DNA of 64,000 nucleotides from Pantoea agglomerans (GTDB lineage: Bacteria > Pseudomonadota > Gammaproteobacteria > Enterobacterales > Enterobacteriaceae). Positions 1 through 7,195 of this stretch are shown here, in pieces. Both the position numbers and the translations under genes were made by a program. The first letter of the stretch is position 1. The number at the start of each line of letters is the position of its first letter. Under the pieces are notes generated by a model, which ran no database searches, was not told the DNA's origin, and saw nothing but the letters and a program-made list of their open reading frames with translations. Where the stretch lies: NCBI RefSeq assembly GCF_021397715.1, contig NZ_CP090208.1, positions 372,001-436,000 of the forward strand, written 5' to 3'.

Positions 1-2
1 AT

Positions 3-161
3 CGTGAAGATGCCAACGTGGTGATTTCCACCGAGAACGCCGACGACTTTGAGAAAAACATGATCTCAATCCGTTGCGAAGAGCGTCTGGCTCTGGCGGT
101 GAAGCGTCCGGAAGCGTTTATTTATGGCTCCTTCACTGCGCCTGTCGCTGGTGGTGCGTAA
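3..161 (+). CDS. Phage major capsid protein, C-terminal end (partial)
   Basis: The window opens inside a reading frame already running at base 3 and ending with TAA at 159-161, giving 52 residues. The visible tail (RCEERLALAVKRPEAFIYG, then a short Ala/Gly-rich end) is typical of the last part of HK97-fold major capsid proteins, where the line 'R.E.R....V.RP.AF' closes the protein. Its position directly upstream of the head-tail connector genes supports this. Most of the gene lies outside the window, so the full length and any scaffold or protease domain cannot be judged. Capsid assignment is inference from the tail motif and from synteny. Confidence 0.7.
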   Translation, partial: REDANVVISTENADDFEKNMISIRCEERLALAVKRPEAFIYGSFTAPVAGGA

Positions 162-170
162 TCAATAACG

Positions 171-195
171 GCGGCCTGCGGGCCGCTCTTTCTTT
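171..195 (+). terminator. Hairpin with T-rich tail after the capsid gene
   Basis: GCGGCC (171-176) pairs with GGCCGC (181-186) around a 4-nt loop and is followed by TCTTTCTTTT. It looks like an intrinsic terminator or attenuator between the capsid gene and the downstream completion genes. Confidence 0.55.
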
Positions 196-207
196 TGGGA
201 GAACGGC

Positions 208-393
208 ATGAAACTGCGATCCATCAAACCTACGTACCAGAAAGGCGAAGTGCTGACTGAAGGGGTGGTTTTTGAAACTCTGGAGCAGCATGGCCGGGAA
301 CTGATTCAGCGTGGTTATGCTGAAGAAGTTAAGGCCCGAGAAGCTGAGCCCGGCAGTGATAAAGATCCAAAGGGCAAGGGCAAGGCTAAGTAA
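208..393 (+). CDS. Small phage structural-module protein (DUF7210-like)
   Basis: This 61-residue protein starts at ATG 208 behind a GGGAGAAC ribosome site. The first 40 residues form a compact domain (KLRSIKPTYQKGEVLTEGVV) with a Lys/Gly-rich tail (GKGKAK). Small proteins of this kind sit between the major capsid gene and the gp6-like connector in many HK97/lambda-like prophages; their function is not established. It ends 9 nt before the connector gene, so it is cotranscribed. The call rests on position and general resemblance only. Confidence 0.6.
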   Translation: MKLRSIKPTYQKGEVLTEGVVFETLEQHGRELIQRGYAEEVKAREAEPGSDKDPKGKGKAK

Positions 394-402
394 GGAGTTT
401 CT

Positions 403-729
403 ATGCTGACCGTCGAGCAGGTCAAACTGCACTGCCGCATTGATTCCGATTCGACAGAAGAAGATGAGTGGATAGCTGCCCGCATAAAAGCGGCGGTGCG
501 TTATGTCGAAAATTACACCCGCCGCAAGCTCTTCGAATCTTCTGACGATACAGCTTACCTGGCTGAGCCTTATCGGCTGCTTTACACCGAAGATATCGAA
601 ACCGCCATGCTGATGTTGATCGCTCACTGGTATGCGAACCGCGAGGCAGTAGTGACCAACGGCAGCTCAACGACTGTCGATCTGGCTGTGGAGTCATTTC
701 TGCAGCCGTATCGCGTCTATGGGCTGTAA
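403..729 (+). CDS. Phage head-tail connector (HK97 gp6-like)
   Basis: This 108-residue protein matches the gp6-like connector family. It opens with MLTVEQVKLHCRID and is largely helical, with acidic stretches (STEEDEWIAARIKAAVRYVENYTRRKLF) and a closing region rich in WYANRE-type residues. Connectors of this family form the ring beneath the portal that prepares the filled head for tail joining. The length is normal for the family. It follows the small gene at 208 by 9 nt with an AAGGAG site (392-397) before its ATG, and it precedes the head-closure gene, the usual order. Confidence 0.85.
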   Translation: MLTVEQVKLHCRIDSDSTEEDEWIAARIKAAVRYVENYTRRKLFESSDDTAYLAEPYRLLYTEDIETAMLMLIAHWYANREAVVTNGSSTTVDLAVESFLQPYRVYGL

Positions 730-738
730 GGAGTCGTT

Positions 739-915
739 ATGGCCTGTGCCGGATGTGAACGCCGCCGCGCGTGGTTCAAAAAATGGATGAAGATTGCCCA
801 TGAAAGAGTTACAGGAAAGCCTGCTGGCGACAACGCTGGAGAAGCTGGCGGAAAGCTTCCATCAGGTAGCCGAGGGGATGAAAGCCCAGACGGAGGCGAT
901 AAACCGCCTGGCTGA
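739..915 (+). CDS. Small Cys-pair phage protein, unknown function
   Basis: ATG at 739 follows the connector by 9 nt with AAGGAG at 728-733 as ribosome site. The 58-residue product begins MACAGCERRRAWFKKWMK: a CxxC pair followed by a basic, amphipathic helix, then a Gly/Asp-rich tail. Short proteins with this 'xCxGCxxRR' start are common in this position of lambdoid structural modules but have no known role. The frame overlaps most of the next small gene (800-1027) in another frame, so one of the two might be spurious; the good ribosome site favours this one being translated. I do not recognise a function. Confidence 0.55.
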   Translation: MACAGCERRRAWFKKWMKIAHERVTGKPAGDNAGEAGGKLPSGSRGDESPDGGDKPPG

Positions 916-1027
916 GTCAAATGAAGCGCTTGCCTCTGTGGTTTATCAGGCTTTTGCGAATGATATTGAAATCACTTCACTGGATGACCCAACTCCAAGA
1001 TATCTCAGCGGCAAACCAAAGGGGTAG
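800..1027 (+). CDS. Small phage coiled-coil protein, unknown function
   Basis: The 75-residue product from ATG 800 (MKELQESLLATTLEKLAESF) is strongly helical with heptad-like Leu/Ala spacing up to about residue 50, suggesting a coiled coil, then a short polar tail. A TTG at 794 is an alternative start. It overlaps the CxxC gene at 739-915 by more than 100 nt in another frame and ends 5 nt before the head-closure gene, so translational coupling is likely. No function is recognisable. Confidence 0.55.
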   Translation: MKELQESLLATTLEKLAESFHQVAEGMKAQTEAINRLAESNEALASVVYQAFANDIEITSLDDPTPRYLSGKPKG

Positions 1028-1032
1028 CAACC

Positions 1033-1365
1033 ATGCAGGCCGGAAAACTACGTCACCGAATAACCCTGCAAAAACCGGTAAAGAAGCAGAGCCCGACTAC
1101 TGGCGCGATCATAAACACCTGGGAGGATGTGGCAAAGCTCTGGGCCGATGTTGTGGATCTGTCGGTGCGGGAATTTGTGGCGGCCCAGGCGGGGCAGAAT
1201 GAAGTGACATCACGCATTACCATTCGTTACCGGGATGATGTTACGAACAAACACCGCATCCTTTACCGGGGCCGGATTTACAATATTCACGGCGTACTCG
1301 CTGACGATAAAAGCGGGTCGGAATATCTGACGCTGCCTTGCTCACAGGGGGTTAACGATGGCTGA
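1033..1365 (+). CDS. Phage head closure (head-tail adaptor) protein
   Basis: This 110-residue protein belongs to the SPP1 gp16 / HK97 gp7-type head-closure family. It begins MQAGKLRHRITLQKP, has the characteristic 'W.DVAKLWADV' strand near residue 30, and a beta-rich second half with 'ITIRYRDDV' and 'YRGRIYNIHGV'. These proteins plug the connector after packaging and give the tail its docking surface. Length and order (connector, closure, gp10-like, terminator) are standard. It overlaps the next gene by 8 nt, which suggests coupled translation. Confidence 0.88.
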   Translation: MQAGKLRHRITLQKPVKKQSPTTGAIINTWEDVAKLWADVVDLSVREFVAAQAGQNEVTSRITIRYRDDVTNKHRILYRGRIYNIHGVLADDKSGSEYLTLPCSQGVNDG

Positions 1366-1843
1366 CGGTGTTGATTTCAGTCTTACCGGTCTGGATTCCC
1401 TGCTGGGAAAACTGGATGAAATCAGTGATGACCTGCGCCGGAAAGGTGGGCGATCTGCTTTGCGCCGCGCCGGGAATGTCATCGTCAATAAAGCGAAGGC
1501 CAACGCTCAGCGTCTTGATGATCCGGTGACCGGGCGCAGCATTGCCGATAACGTGGCCCAGCGCTGGAACGGCCGTCTTTTCAAACAGACCGGCAATCTG
1601 GGGTTTCGCATTGGCGTGCTTCATGGCGCTGTGCTGAAAAAGCACCCGGACAAGGCGCAAAATGCGCCAACGCCGCACTGGCGTCTGCTGGAGTTTGGCA
1701 CCGAGAAAATGCGTGCTCAGCCTTTTATGCGCCCCGCAGCCGAAAACAGTATCAGTGAGGTCGTGACAACGTTTTCTGACGAATATGAGAAAGCGATTGA
1801 TCGGGCTATCAAGCGGGCGCGGAAAAAAGGAGTGCCGCCATGA
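1358..1843 (+). CDS. HK97 gp10-like tail completion protein
   Basis: The 161-residue protein shows the HK97 gp10 family pattern: an N-terminal 'DFSLTGLDSLLGKLDEI' helix, 'ALRRAGNVIVNKAKANA' in the middle, and the late motif 'FGTEKMRAQPFMRPA' that marks the family. Members act at the head-tail interface or in tail completion. It starts inside the end of the head-closure gene and its stop overlaps the next start (1840), so four genes in a row are translationally linked. Confidence 0.88.
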   Translation: MADGVDFSLTGLDSLLGKLDEISDDLRRKGGRSALRRAGNVIVNKAKANAQRLDDPVTGRSIADNVAQRWNGRLFKQTGNLGFRIGVLHGAVLKKHPDKAQNAPTPHWRLLEFGTEKMRAQPFMRPAAENSISEVVTTFSDEYEKAIDRAIKRARKKGVPP

Positions 1844-2205
1844 TTGCACCCATATTTGCGGTCTGCGCGGCCAGTCAGGCAGTAAACAGCCTTATCGGGG
1901 GGGATACGCTCCGGCTTTACCCGTTTGGTATGCAGGACGATGCGGTTATTTATCCGTATGCCGTCTGGCAGAACATCGGCGGCGGGCCTGAAAATTACCT
2001 GAATCAGCGGCCTGATGCCGACACGCTCACATTGCAGGTTGACGTTTACGCTGATTCGCCCGATGAGGTGATCTCTGTGGCGCAGGCATTACGCGACGCC
2101 ATTGAGGCCCGTGCCAACATCACGCGATGGGGCAGCCAGGAACAGGACGCCGAAACGAAGCGCTACCGCTATTCCTTCGATGTTGACTGGATAGTCACGC
2201 GATAA
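1840..2205 (+). CDS. Tail terminator protein (DUF3168 family)
   Basis: The 121-residue protein fits DUF3168, the lambda gpU-like tail terminator fold. It begins MIAPIFAVCAASQAVNSLIGG and has the typical 'YPYAVWQNIGGGPENYL' followed by 'LTLQVDVYADSPDEV' and a C-terminal strand 'RYRYSFDVDWIV'. The protein caps the tail tube and stops its growth before joining to the head. Its ATG lies in the ATGATT overlap with the previous stop. It is the last gene before a terminator-like hairpin, after which the tail tube gene begins. Confidence 0.85.
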   Translation: MIAPIFAVCAASQAVNSLIGGDTLRLYPFGMQDDAVIYPYAVWQNIGGGPENYLNQRPDADTLTLQVDVYADSPDEVISVAQALRDAIEARANITRWGSQEQDAETKRYRYSFDVDWIVTR

Positions 2206-2220
2206 CCGAATTATTCACCC

Positions 2221-2243
2221 ACCGGCCCTGTGCCGGTTTTTTT
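2221..2243 (+). terminator. Hairpin terminator before the tail tube gene
   Basis: ACCGGC (2221-2226) pairs with GCCGGT (2232-2237), followed by a run of seven T. This is a strong intrinsic terminator shape between the tail terminator gene and the tail tube gene. Confidence 0.65.
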
Positions 2244-2259
2244 ATGACCGGAGATAACA

Positions 2260-2763
2260 ATGTCTGTACTGACGCAAGGCACACAGCTCTATGTGCTCGC
2301 AAAAGGCGCGGTGAGCGAGATTGAATGTATCACTGCATTTTCACCCGGCAGTAACCCTGCCGATCAGATTGAAGATACCTGCTTGTCTGAACGGTTTGAC
2401 CGCACTTACAAGCGCGGCCTTCGCACACCTGGCGCAGCAGCCCTGACGCTGAATGCCGATCCGAAAAACACCAGTCACATCATGCTGTATAACCTGTCGA
2501 TTTCGGATGACGAAGACGATCAGGACCTGACCTTTGCTATCGGCTGGGCGGACGGGACGGCATCACCTACAGCTGCGGCAGACGGCGCTGCTGACGCGGT
2601 TGACGGCCTGACGCTTCCGGACAGCCGTACCTGGTTCGTATTCAAAGGTTACGTTTCTGACTTTCCTTTTGATTTTGCTGCCAACACGGTTGTGTCTTCT
2701 TCTGCCTCCATTCAGCGCTCTGGTTCTGCCGTATGGGTACCGAAAGCGGTTGTTGCAGCCTGA
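2260..2763 (+). CDS. Phage major tail tube protein (gpV-like)
   Basis: The 167-residue protein has the features of a siphophage tail tube subunit. It opens MSVLTQGTQLYVLA, has the short 'ITAFSPGSNPADQIEDTCLSE' that resembles the lambda gpV/T5-like tube signature, and ends in a beta-rich 'FKGYVSDFPFDFAANTVVSSS' region. Tube proteins stack as hexamers between tip and terminator. It has its own GGAG ribosome site (2249) and lies between two hairpins, which suits a highly expressed structural gene. Family-level assignment is good; no Ig-like C-terminal domain is seen. Confidence 0.85.
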   Translation: MSVLTQGTQLYVLAKGAVSEIECITAFSPGSNPADQIEDTCLSERFDRTYKRGLRTPGAAALTLNADPKNTSHIMLYNLSISDDEDDQDLTFAIGWADGTASPTAAADGAADAVDGLTLPDSRTWFVFKGYVSDFPFDFAANTVVSSSASIQRSGSAVWVPKAVVAA

Positions 2764-2766
2764 TAA

Positions 2767-2792
2767 CAGGGGCAATTTGCCCCTGATTTAAT
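2767..2792 (+). terminator. Hairpin after the tail tube gene
   Basis: CAGGGGC (2767-2773) pairs with GCCCCTG (2779-2785) and is followed by ATTTAATAA. The tail is short of T, so attenuation of the tube message or mRNA protection is as likely as full termination. Confidence 0.45.
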
Positions 2793-2805
2793 AACGGAAT
2801 AATTC

Positions 2806-3291
2806 ATGAAATTAACACTCGACACGCTTAAAACTGCGGGTGCTTTCACCGGGCGACCGGTAGAAAAAGAGATCACTTGGAAGCAGGGCGACAAAGAATT
2901 TACCGCTACCGTTTATGTTCGTCCGATGGGCTATCACACGGCCACCTCAGATGTGCTGGCAATGGGCGGTAAAGTTGACGGAGTGGCAGGCCGCATTGCT
3001 GCATCAATCTGTGATGAGGATGGCAAACCCGTCTTCACCCCAGCCGACATTACTGGTGAAGCTGATCCAGAGCGCGGCTCGCTTGATGGCGCACTGACCA
3101 TTGCACTGCTGGTGGCTATTCAGGAAGTTAACGACCTGGGAAAGACTTCGAGCTCAGCGCCGAAGACGAATTCTGGTGCGAGCTCGTCCTCAACGGTATC
3201 GGCGGCCGCACCATCGCAGAGGCGCGTGAGACGGTTACCTTCAAAGAGTCGCAACTCTGGGCAAAATACCGGGAGCGCTACGGAAGCCTGA
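2806..3291 (+). CDS. Tail assembly chaperone, short form (gpG-like)
   Basis: The frame-0 product is 161 residues. The first 113 (MKLTLDTLKTAGAFTGRPVE...) form a compact chaperone domain like phage tail assembly chaperone G. The heptamer GGGAAAG at 3138-3144 lies in phase as G GGA AAG. Without slippage, translation continues for 48 further residues in a Ser-rich stretch and stops at 3291. In lambda, G and the frameshift product GT bind the tape measure and recruit tube subunits, and neither remains in the virion. The position between tail tube and tape measure is the normal one. Confidence 0.85.
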   Translation: MKLTLDTLKTAGAFTGRPVEKEITWKQGDKEFTATVYVRPMGYHTATSDVLAMGGKVDGVAGRIAASICDEDGKPVFTPADITGEADPERGSLDGALTIALLVAIQEVNDLGKTSSSAPKTNSGASSSSTVSAAAPSQRRVRRLPSKSRNSGQNTGSATEA

Positions 3292-3467
3292 ACCCCATGA
3301 TGCGCACTGAGTGGGGTGCAGGGGTGGTTGCAAGCACCATTGCCAATGTGAACCGGGATTCGAAAACGCCGCCGTTCAGCCCGACAGACTTCACTCTGCA
3401 TTTCACAAAAGTCACTGCAGCTGACGAGCCGATTTCACTTGATGAAGCCATGACCAGTTGGGGATAA
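2806..3467 (+). CDS. Tail assembly chaperone, -1 frameshift product (gpGT-like)
   Basis: A -1 slip on GGGAAAG (3138-3144), the same heptamer used by lambda, would join the first 113 codons to a second frame reading from 3144 to TAA 3465-3467 and give a 220-residue fusion. The T part contains 'EDEFWCELVLNGIGG' and 'YGSLNPMMRTEWGAG', the hallmark of DUF4035 / phage tail protein T, so the second frame is clearly coding. The T frame has no start of its own with a ribosome site. The slip is inferred from the sequence; the efficiency cannot be read. Known for the family: the G:GT ratio is fixed and essential. Confidence 0.85.
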
Positions 3468-3489
3468 CCCGCTTAGCTGCGGGTTTCTT
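3466..3489 (+). terminator. Hairpin after gpT frame, before the moron
   Basis: AACCCGC (3466-3472) pairs with GCGGGTT (3479-3485), followed by TCTTG. Together with the hairpin at 4274 it brackets the zinc-ribbon gene, the usual layout of a phage moron. Confidence 0.55.
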
Positions 3490-3550
3490 GCTTCCCATTG
3501 CATCAGTTTAGCTTTAGGATTATTCCCAATACGATACTTTGGGGGTGAAA

Positions 3551-4261
3551 ATGGCTCTAATTAAATGCAAGGAATGTGGAGAGGTGGTCTCAAGCAAGGC
3601 GGATTCCTGCCCAAAATGTGGCGCGCCTCTTAGAGTGAGAGTGAAAGGTCCATCAGGATGTATGATGGTATTCCTGGTTTTTTTAGGTTTGTTGTTACTT
3701 TTTTATTTTATGGCAGATACGGGAAAGCCAGAAGACACTAAATTGCTATCAAAAGAACTACCGTCAGCTCAACCAGCATCTCCCAAAAAAGAACTAAACG
3801 ACAGGATTGAAAGCCACTCCGCCGATACCGCAGCTAAAACCACCTGGATTACGGGTGCGGTAAAAGACGAGATGACTGATGCTAATAGGCCATATGTAGC
3901 AACTACCTCTTTGAATGGGGCTGATTTTGATTTCCCATACAAAGTTGTTGGCGGCTCCAAAGCCAGCATAGTCATTAGAGATGATGGTGGGGAAAAAGTT
4001 GCTTATGTGACTATTGAGAAAGGTCACATGATTTGTGGGTATAATGATTGTCATATTGTTATAAGAGACGCGGCAGGAAAGATCAGTAACTGGCAGGCCA
4101 GTAAAGCATCTCCTGGCGTTACAAATGCTTTGTTTATTGATAATGCAAAGGCATTTGAAAATCTTATCAAGAAAAATAATAAATTAAGAATAGGTATTGA
4201 GTTTTACAAGTATGGGGTACGTTCCTTTGATTTTGATACTTCAGATTATCCCGGTATATGA
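3551..4261 (+). CDS. Zinc-ribbon, single-TM prophage 'moron' protein
   Basis: From ATG 3551 (GGGGGTG ribosome site just upstream) the product is 236 residues. Residues 1-28 form a zinc ribbon with two CxxC pairs (KCKECGEV and CPKCGAP). A transmembrane segment follows (about 35-55, VFLVFLGLLLLFYF), then a polar linker of about 50 residues. The C-terminal domain (about 90-236) includes 'ASIVIRDDGGEKVAYVTIE' and ends 'RSFDFDTSDYPGI'. It is plainly richer in A+T than the flanking tail genes and sits alone between two terminators, interrupting the G/T to tape-measure order. Such genes are usually expressed by the lysogen and not needed for the virion. Function unknown; the C-terminal domain faintly recalls VasI-like secreted proteins, but this is weak. 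Confidence 0.75.
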   Translation: MALIKCKECGEVVSSKADSCPKCGAPLRVRVKGPSGCMMVFLVFLGLLLLFYFMADTGKPEDTKLLSKELPSAQPASPKKELNDRIESHSADTAAKTTWITGAVKDEMTDANRPYVATTSLNGADFDFPYKVVGGSKASIVIRDDGGEKVAYVTIEKGHMICGYNDCHIVIRDAAGKISNWQASKASPGVTNALFIDNAKAFENLIKKNNKLRIGIEFYKYGVRSFDFDTSDYPGI

Positions 4262-4273
4262 CCAAATAACAGA

Positions 4274-4296
4274 AACCCGCTGAGGCGGGTTTTTTA
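4274..4296 (+). terminator. Strong intrinsic terminator after the moron
   Basis: AACCCGC (4274-4280), loop TGAG, GCGGGTT (4285-4291), then an uninterrupted T run. A textbook intrinsic terminator. Confidence 0.75.
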
Positions 4297-4314
4297 TTGC
4301 CCGGAGAAAAGTTA

Positions 4315-6783
4315 ATGGCAAGCAAATCGCTGGGCACACTGACGATTGACCTGATCGCCAAAGTGGGCGGCTTCGTTTCAGGTATGAGCCAGGCTGAGAG
4401 ATCATCACAGCAATGGCGTAAAAAGGTGGAGGGCGACGTTAAAGCCGTTTCAGCTGGGTTAGCTGCAGTCTCAGCCGCCGCGCTAGCTGCAGGCGCAGCT
4501 GGCTTCGCTTTACTCAAGTCCACAGCTGAACAGGTAAACTCAACAGATCAGTGGGCTAAGTCATTAAAAATGTCCACTCAGGAACTTCTTGCCTGGCAGT
4601 TCGCAGCCGAAAAGGCTGGTGTCGCCGGTGACAACATGGCAGACATCTTTAAAGACCTCAGCGATAAAATCGGTGACGCAATCCTGAATAAGTCAGGCGA
4701 AGCTGTCGATGCACTGAATGCGCTGGGCCTGTCTGCCGAGAAGCTTTCGAAGGTTTCACCAGATAAACAAATGCTGGCGATTGGCGAGGCGCTGGGCAAA
4801 ATCAGCACTAACGCTGGTAAGGTCACCATCCTTGAAAGTCTGGGTAATGATCTTTCAAAACTTCTTCCGCTATTTGACAACAACAACGCAAAGCTGAATC
4901 AGTTCATTCAACTGGCAAAAGATTATGGCGTTGCGCCTGACCCGCAATCTATTGATGACCTGATTAAGGTAAACAACTTATTTCAGGATATGGAAGCCCA
5001 AGTCAAAGGGCTGAAGATGGAGATTGCTGCAGGTCTTGCAAAGGTTGACCTTGGGCCATTGCAGAATTCAATTTCCGACATTCATAAGACGCTTACTGAC
5101 CCTCAGATATTACAGGGCCTGGTTAATCTTGTTCAGGGAGTTGCTGAGTTAACCGGATGGCTTGTCAAAGCTGCTGCAGCTGGCGGAGATTTGGCTGCAA
5201 AATTTGCCAAACCTCTAGTTGCATCCATGGGTATTGGTGACTCCACCGATGAGACGGTCATCAAGAATCGCATCGAGTACTTAAATAAAGCTCGTGAATA
5301 TTCTGATAGTTGGGTTACTGCCCTGGACCGTTCACTAGGTAAGATGCCAACGACTGCAGAAATTGATAAAGAGACATCTGCTTTAACTGACCGCCTTAAA
5401 AAGGTTCAGGAAAACAAGAAAGCCCAGCAAGAACTTTTCGTTCAAGCAAGCAAGGCGGGATCTGCTATCGGTTTGGCAATCCCATCATTTTCATTGTCTC
5501 CTGGCGAAACAAACAGCAAACCACCGGCGACAAAAAAAGATACCTCTGCTGCAAAGATGGAGTCTGCTTTCAGAGCTACCGAGCGCAGTTACATGCGCCA
5601 GATTGAGTTCATTGATACCACGGGGAAAAAGACCGCGGTAGTGACTGAGCAGCAAAAGCTTCAATTTGATATTGCTGATGGTAAGTTGCAGGGCCTTAAC
5701 GCCACGCAGCAGAAACGCCTGGAGTCGCTGGCAAAGGAAGTTGACCGGCTGAACGCAGTCAAAAAGGCGAATGAAGAAAATGCCAGGGTGGCTACGTTTG
5801 TCGCAAACCTGCAGGCGCAGAACAGCAATGCAAAATCGTCACTGAATATCGACGTTCAGGGTGCCGGTGTCGGCGATAAAGAACGCCATCGCATGAAAGA
5901 GCGGCTGAATATTGAGCGGGAATACCTCGATCAGCAGCGCGAACTGCAGACGCAGTATCAGTCAGGCGACATAACCAAATCGCTTTATGACAGAGAAACC
6001 AGCGCCATCAGCAGCGCCATGAGTGACCGCCTTAAAATGCAGGAGGACTATTACAAAAGCATGGATGCCATGCAGTCCGACTGGATGGGCGGCGTCAGTG
6101 ATGGACTGGCTAACTGGCTGGATACCTCATCCAATTACTCAGCGTCAGCGGCTAACGTAGTCAGCAGTTCAATGGACAGCGCTCTGGATAACGTCTCGTC
6201 CATGCTCATGGGGAATAAAGCCAGCTGGAAAGACTGGGCATCATCGGTTCTCAGCATGATCGCCAAGGTCGCCCTGCAGATGGCCGCAGTCAATCTTGTC
6301 AGCGGCATAGTGAGTTCTGTCGGTGGTGCTGCGGTCGGTGCTGCGTCAGCCGGCGGCGGCACGGCAAATAACTCTTTCAGCGGCGGTGCGTATAACAACC
6401 TGACGCTGAATGCTAAGGGAGGCGTGTACGAATCCCATGATCTGAGCCAGTACAGCGGCTCGGTCGTCAGTTCGCCAACGTTATTTGCTTTCGCTAAGGG
6501 TGCCGGGCTTATGGGTGAGGCGGGTCCTGAAGCGATAATGCCGCTGACACGTGCGGCAGATGGCTCACTTGGCGTGCGTGCGATAGGCAGTGGCGGCGGT
6601 AGCGGAGGAACGTCAATCTCAGTCAGCGCACCTGTCACGGTTGAAGGTGGCGGAGCCGGAGAAACAGGCAGCGCGAATACCGCCAATACCGCGCGACAGT
6701 TGCAGAGCATGATCCAGACAGTTATTTCAGACCGCCTTAAGAAAGAGATACTGCCTGGCGGCATACTGTATCGCGGCGGATAA
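4315..6783 (+). CDS. Tail tape measure protein (gpH-like)
   Basis: The start at ATG 4315 follows a GGAGAAAA ribosome site; a TTG at 4297 is less likely. The 822-residue product sets tail length and is ejected into the host at infection. The N-terminus (SLGTLTIDLIAKVGGFVSGM, then a hydrophobic Ala-rich segment at about 46-67) is typical of lambda-like tape measures. The centre is long and helical with many Lys/Glu/Gln, and the tail end has a second hydrophobic Ala/Gly region plus the conserved 'GLMGEAGPEAIMPL' motif found near the C-terminus of this family. It follows the moron and precedes gpM, consistent with the lambda order. Confidence 0.9.
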   Translation: MASKSLGTLTIDLIAKVGGFVSGMSQAERSSQQWRKKVEGDVKAVSAGLAAVSAAALAAGAAGFALLKSTAEQVNSTDQWAKSLKMSTQELLAWQFAAEKAGVAGDNMADIFKDLSDKIGDAILNKSGEAVDALNALGLSAEKLSKVSPDKQMLAIGEALGKISTNAGKVTILESLGNDLSKLLPLFDNNNAKLNQFIQLAKDYGVAPDPQSIDDLIKVNNLFQDMEAQVKGLKMEIAAGLAKVDLGPLQNSISDIHKTLTDPQILQGLVNLVQGVAELTGWLVKAAAAGGDLAAKFAKPLVASMGIGDSTDETVIKNRIEYLNKAREYSDSWVTALDRSLGKMPTTAEIDKETSALTDRLKKVQENKKAQQELFVQASKAGSAIGLAIPSFSLSPGETNSKPPATKKDTSAAKMESAFRATERSYMRQIEFIDTTGKKTAVVTEQQKLQFDIADGKLQGLNATQQKRLESLAKEVDRLNAVKKANEENARVATFVANLQAQNSNAKSSLNIDVQGAGVGDKERHRMKERLNIEREYLDQQRELQTQYQSGDITKSLYDRETSAISSAMSDRLKMQEDYYKSMDAMQSDWMGGVSDGLANWLDTSSNYSASAANVVSSSMDSALDNVSSMLMGNKASWKDWASSVLSMIAKVALQMAAVNLVSGIVSSVGGAAVGAASAGGGTANNSFSGGAYNNLTLNAKGGVYESHDLSQYSGSVVSSPTLFAFAKGAGLMGEAGPEAIMPLTRAADGSLGVRAIGSGGGSGGTSISVSAPVTVEGGGAGETGSANTANTARQLQSMIQTVISDRLKKEILPGGILYRGG

Positions 6784-6799
6784 AATTCAACGGTGGAAT

Positions 6800-7141
6800 A
6801 TGGCGATTGATACTTTTGACTGGTGCGTCAGGACCGGGGCAACGGAAGAAGTTAACGTTGCCACACTTCAGGCTCAGTTCGGCGATGGCTACAAACAGGT
6901 AGCGGGCTCAGGCATTAACAGCGCTATGGAGTCGTGGCCGGTGACATGTAGCGGTTCAAAATCCGAAATGAAAGTGGTGCGTGAATTCTTTAAAAATCAT
7001 GTGACGACTTCGTTCTGGTGGGAGAACCCGTGGGGCGATAAAAATCTCTACCGTGTCAGGGCTGATTCTATCCGGCCCAATTTCATCAACGGCAACTTTG
7101 TTGAAATTGCAGTGACGTTCGACCGGGCTTTCGCGCCGTGA
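6800..7141 (+). CDS. Minor tail protein M-like
   Basis: The 113-residue protein is a phage minor tail protein of the gpM family. It begins MAIDTFDWCVRTGATEEVN and includes 'LQAQFGDGYKQVA' and the closing 'EIAVTFDRAFAP', all recurrent in this family. gpM takes part in building the tail tip together with L, K, I and J. It lies 16 nt after the tape measure gene and before a terminator-like hairpin. Length fits the family. Confidence 0.87.
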   Translation: MAIDTFDWCVRTGATEEVNVATLQAQFGDGYKQVAGSGINSAMESWPVTCSGSKSEMKVVREFFKNHVTTSFWWENPWGDKNLYRVRADSIRPNFINGNFVEIAVTFDRAFAP

Positions 7142-7161
7142 AATGTCACGTTAACAACAGG

Positions 7162-7184
7162 GGGCGCTTATGCGCCCTTTTTTA
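7162..7184 (+). terminator. Hairpin terminator between M and L
   Basis: GGGCGC (7162-7167), loop TTAT, GCGCCC (7172-7177), then six T. Strong intrinsic terminator shape inside the late operon. Confidence 0.65.
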
Positions 7185-7195
7185 TTGGGTGAAAT

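Noticed and set aside
1352..1849. Reverse open frame of 165 codons opposite the gp10-like gene
   Set aside because: Shadow of the gp10-like gene, which has clear family motifs and overlaps properly with its neighbours.
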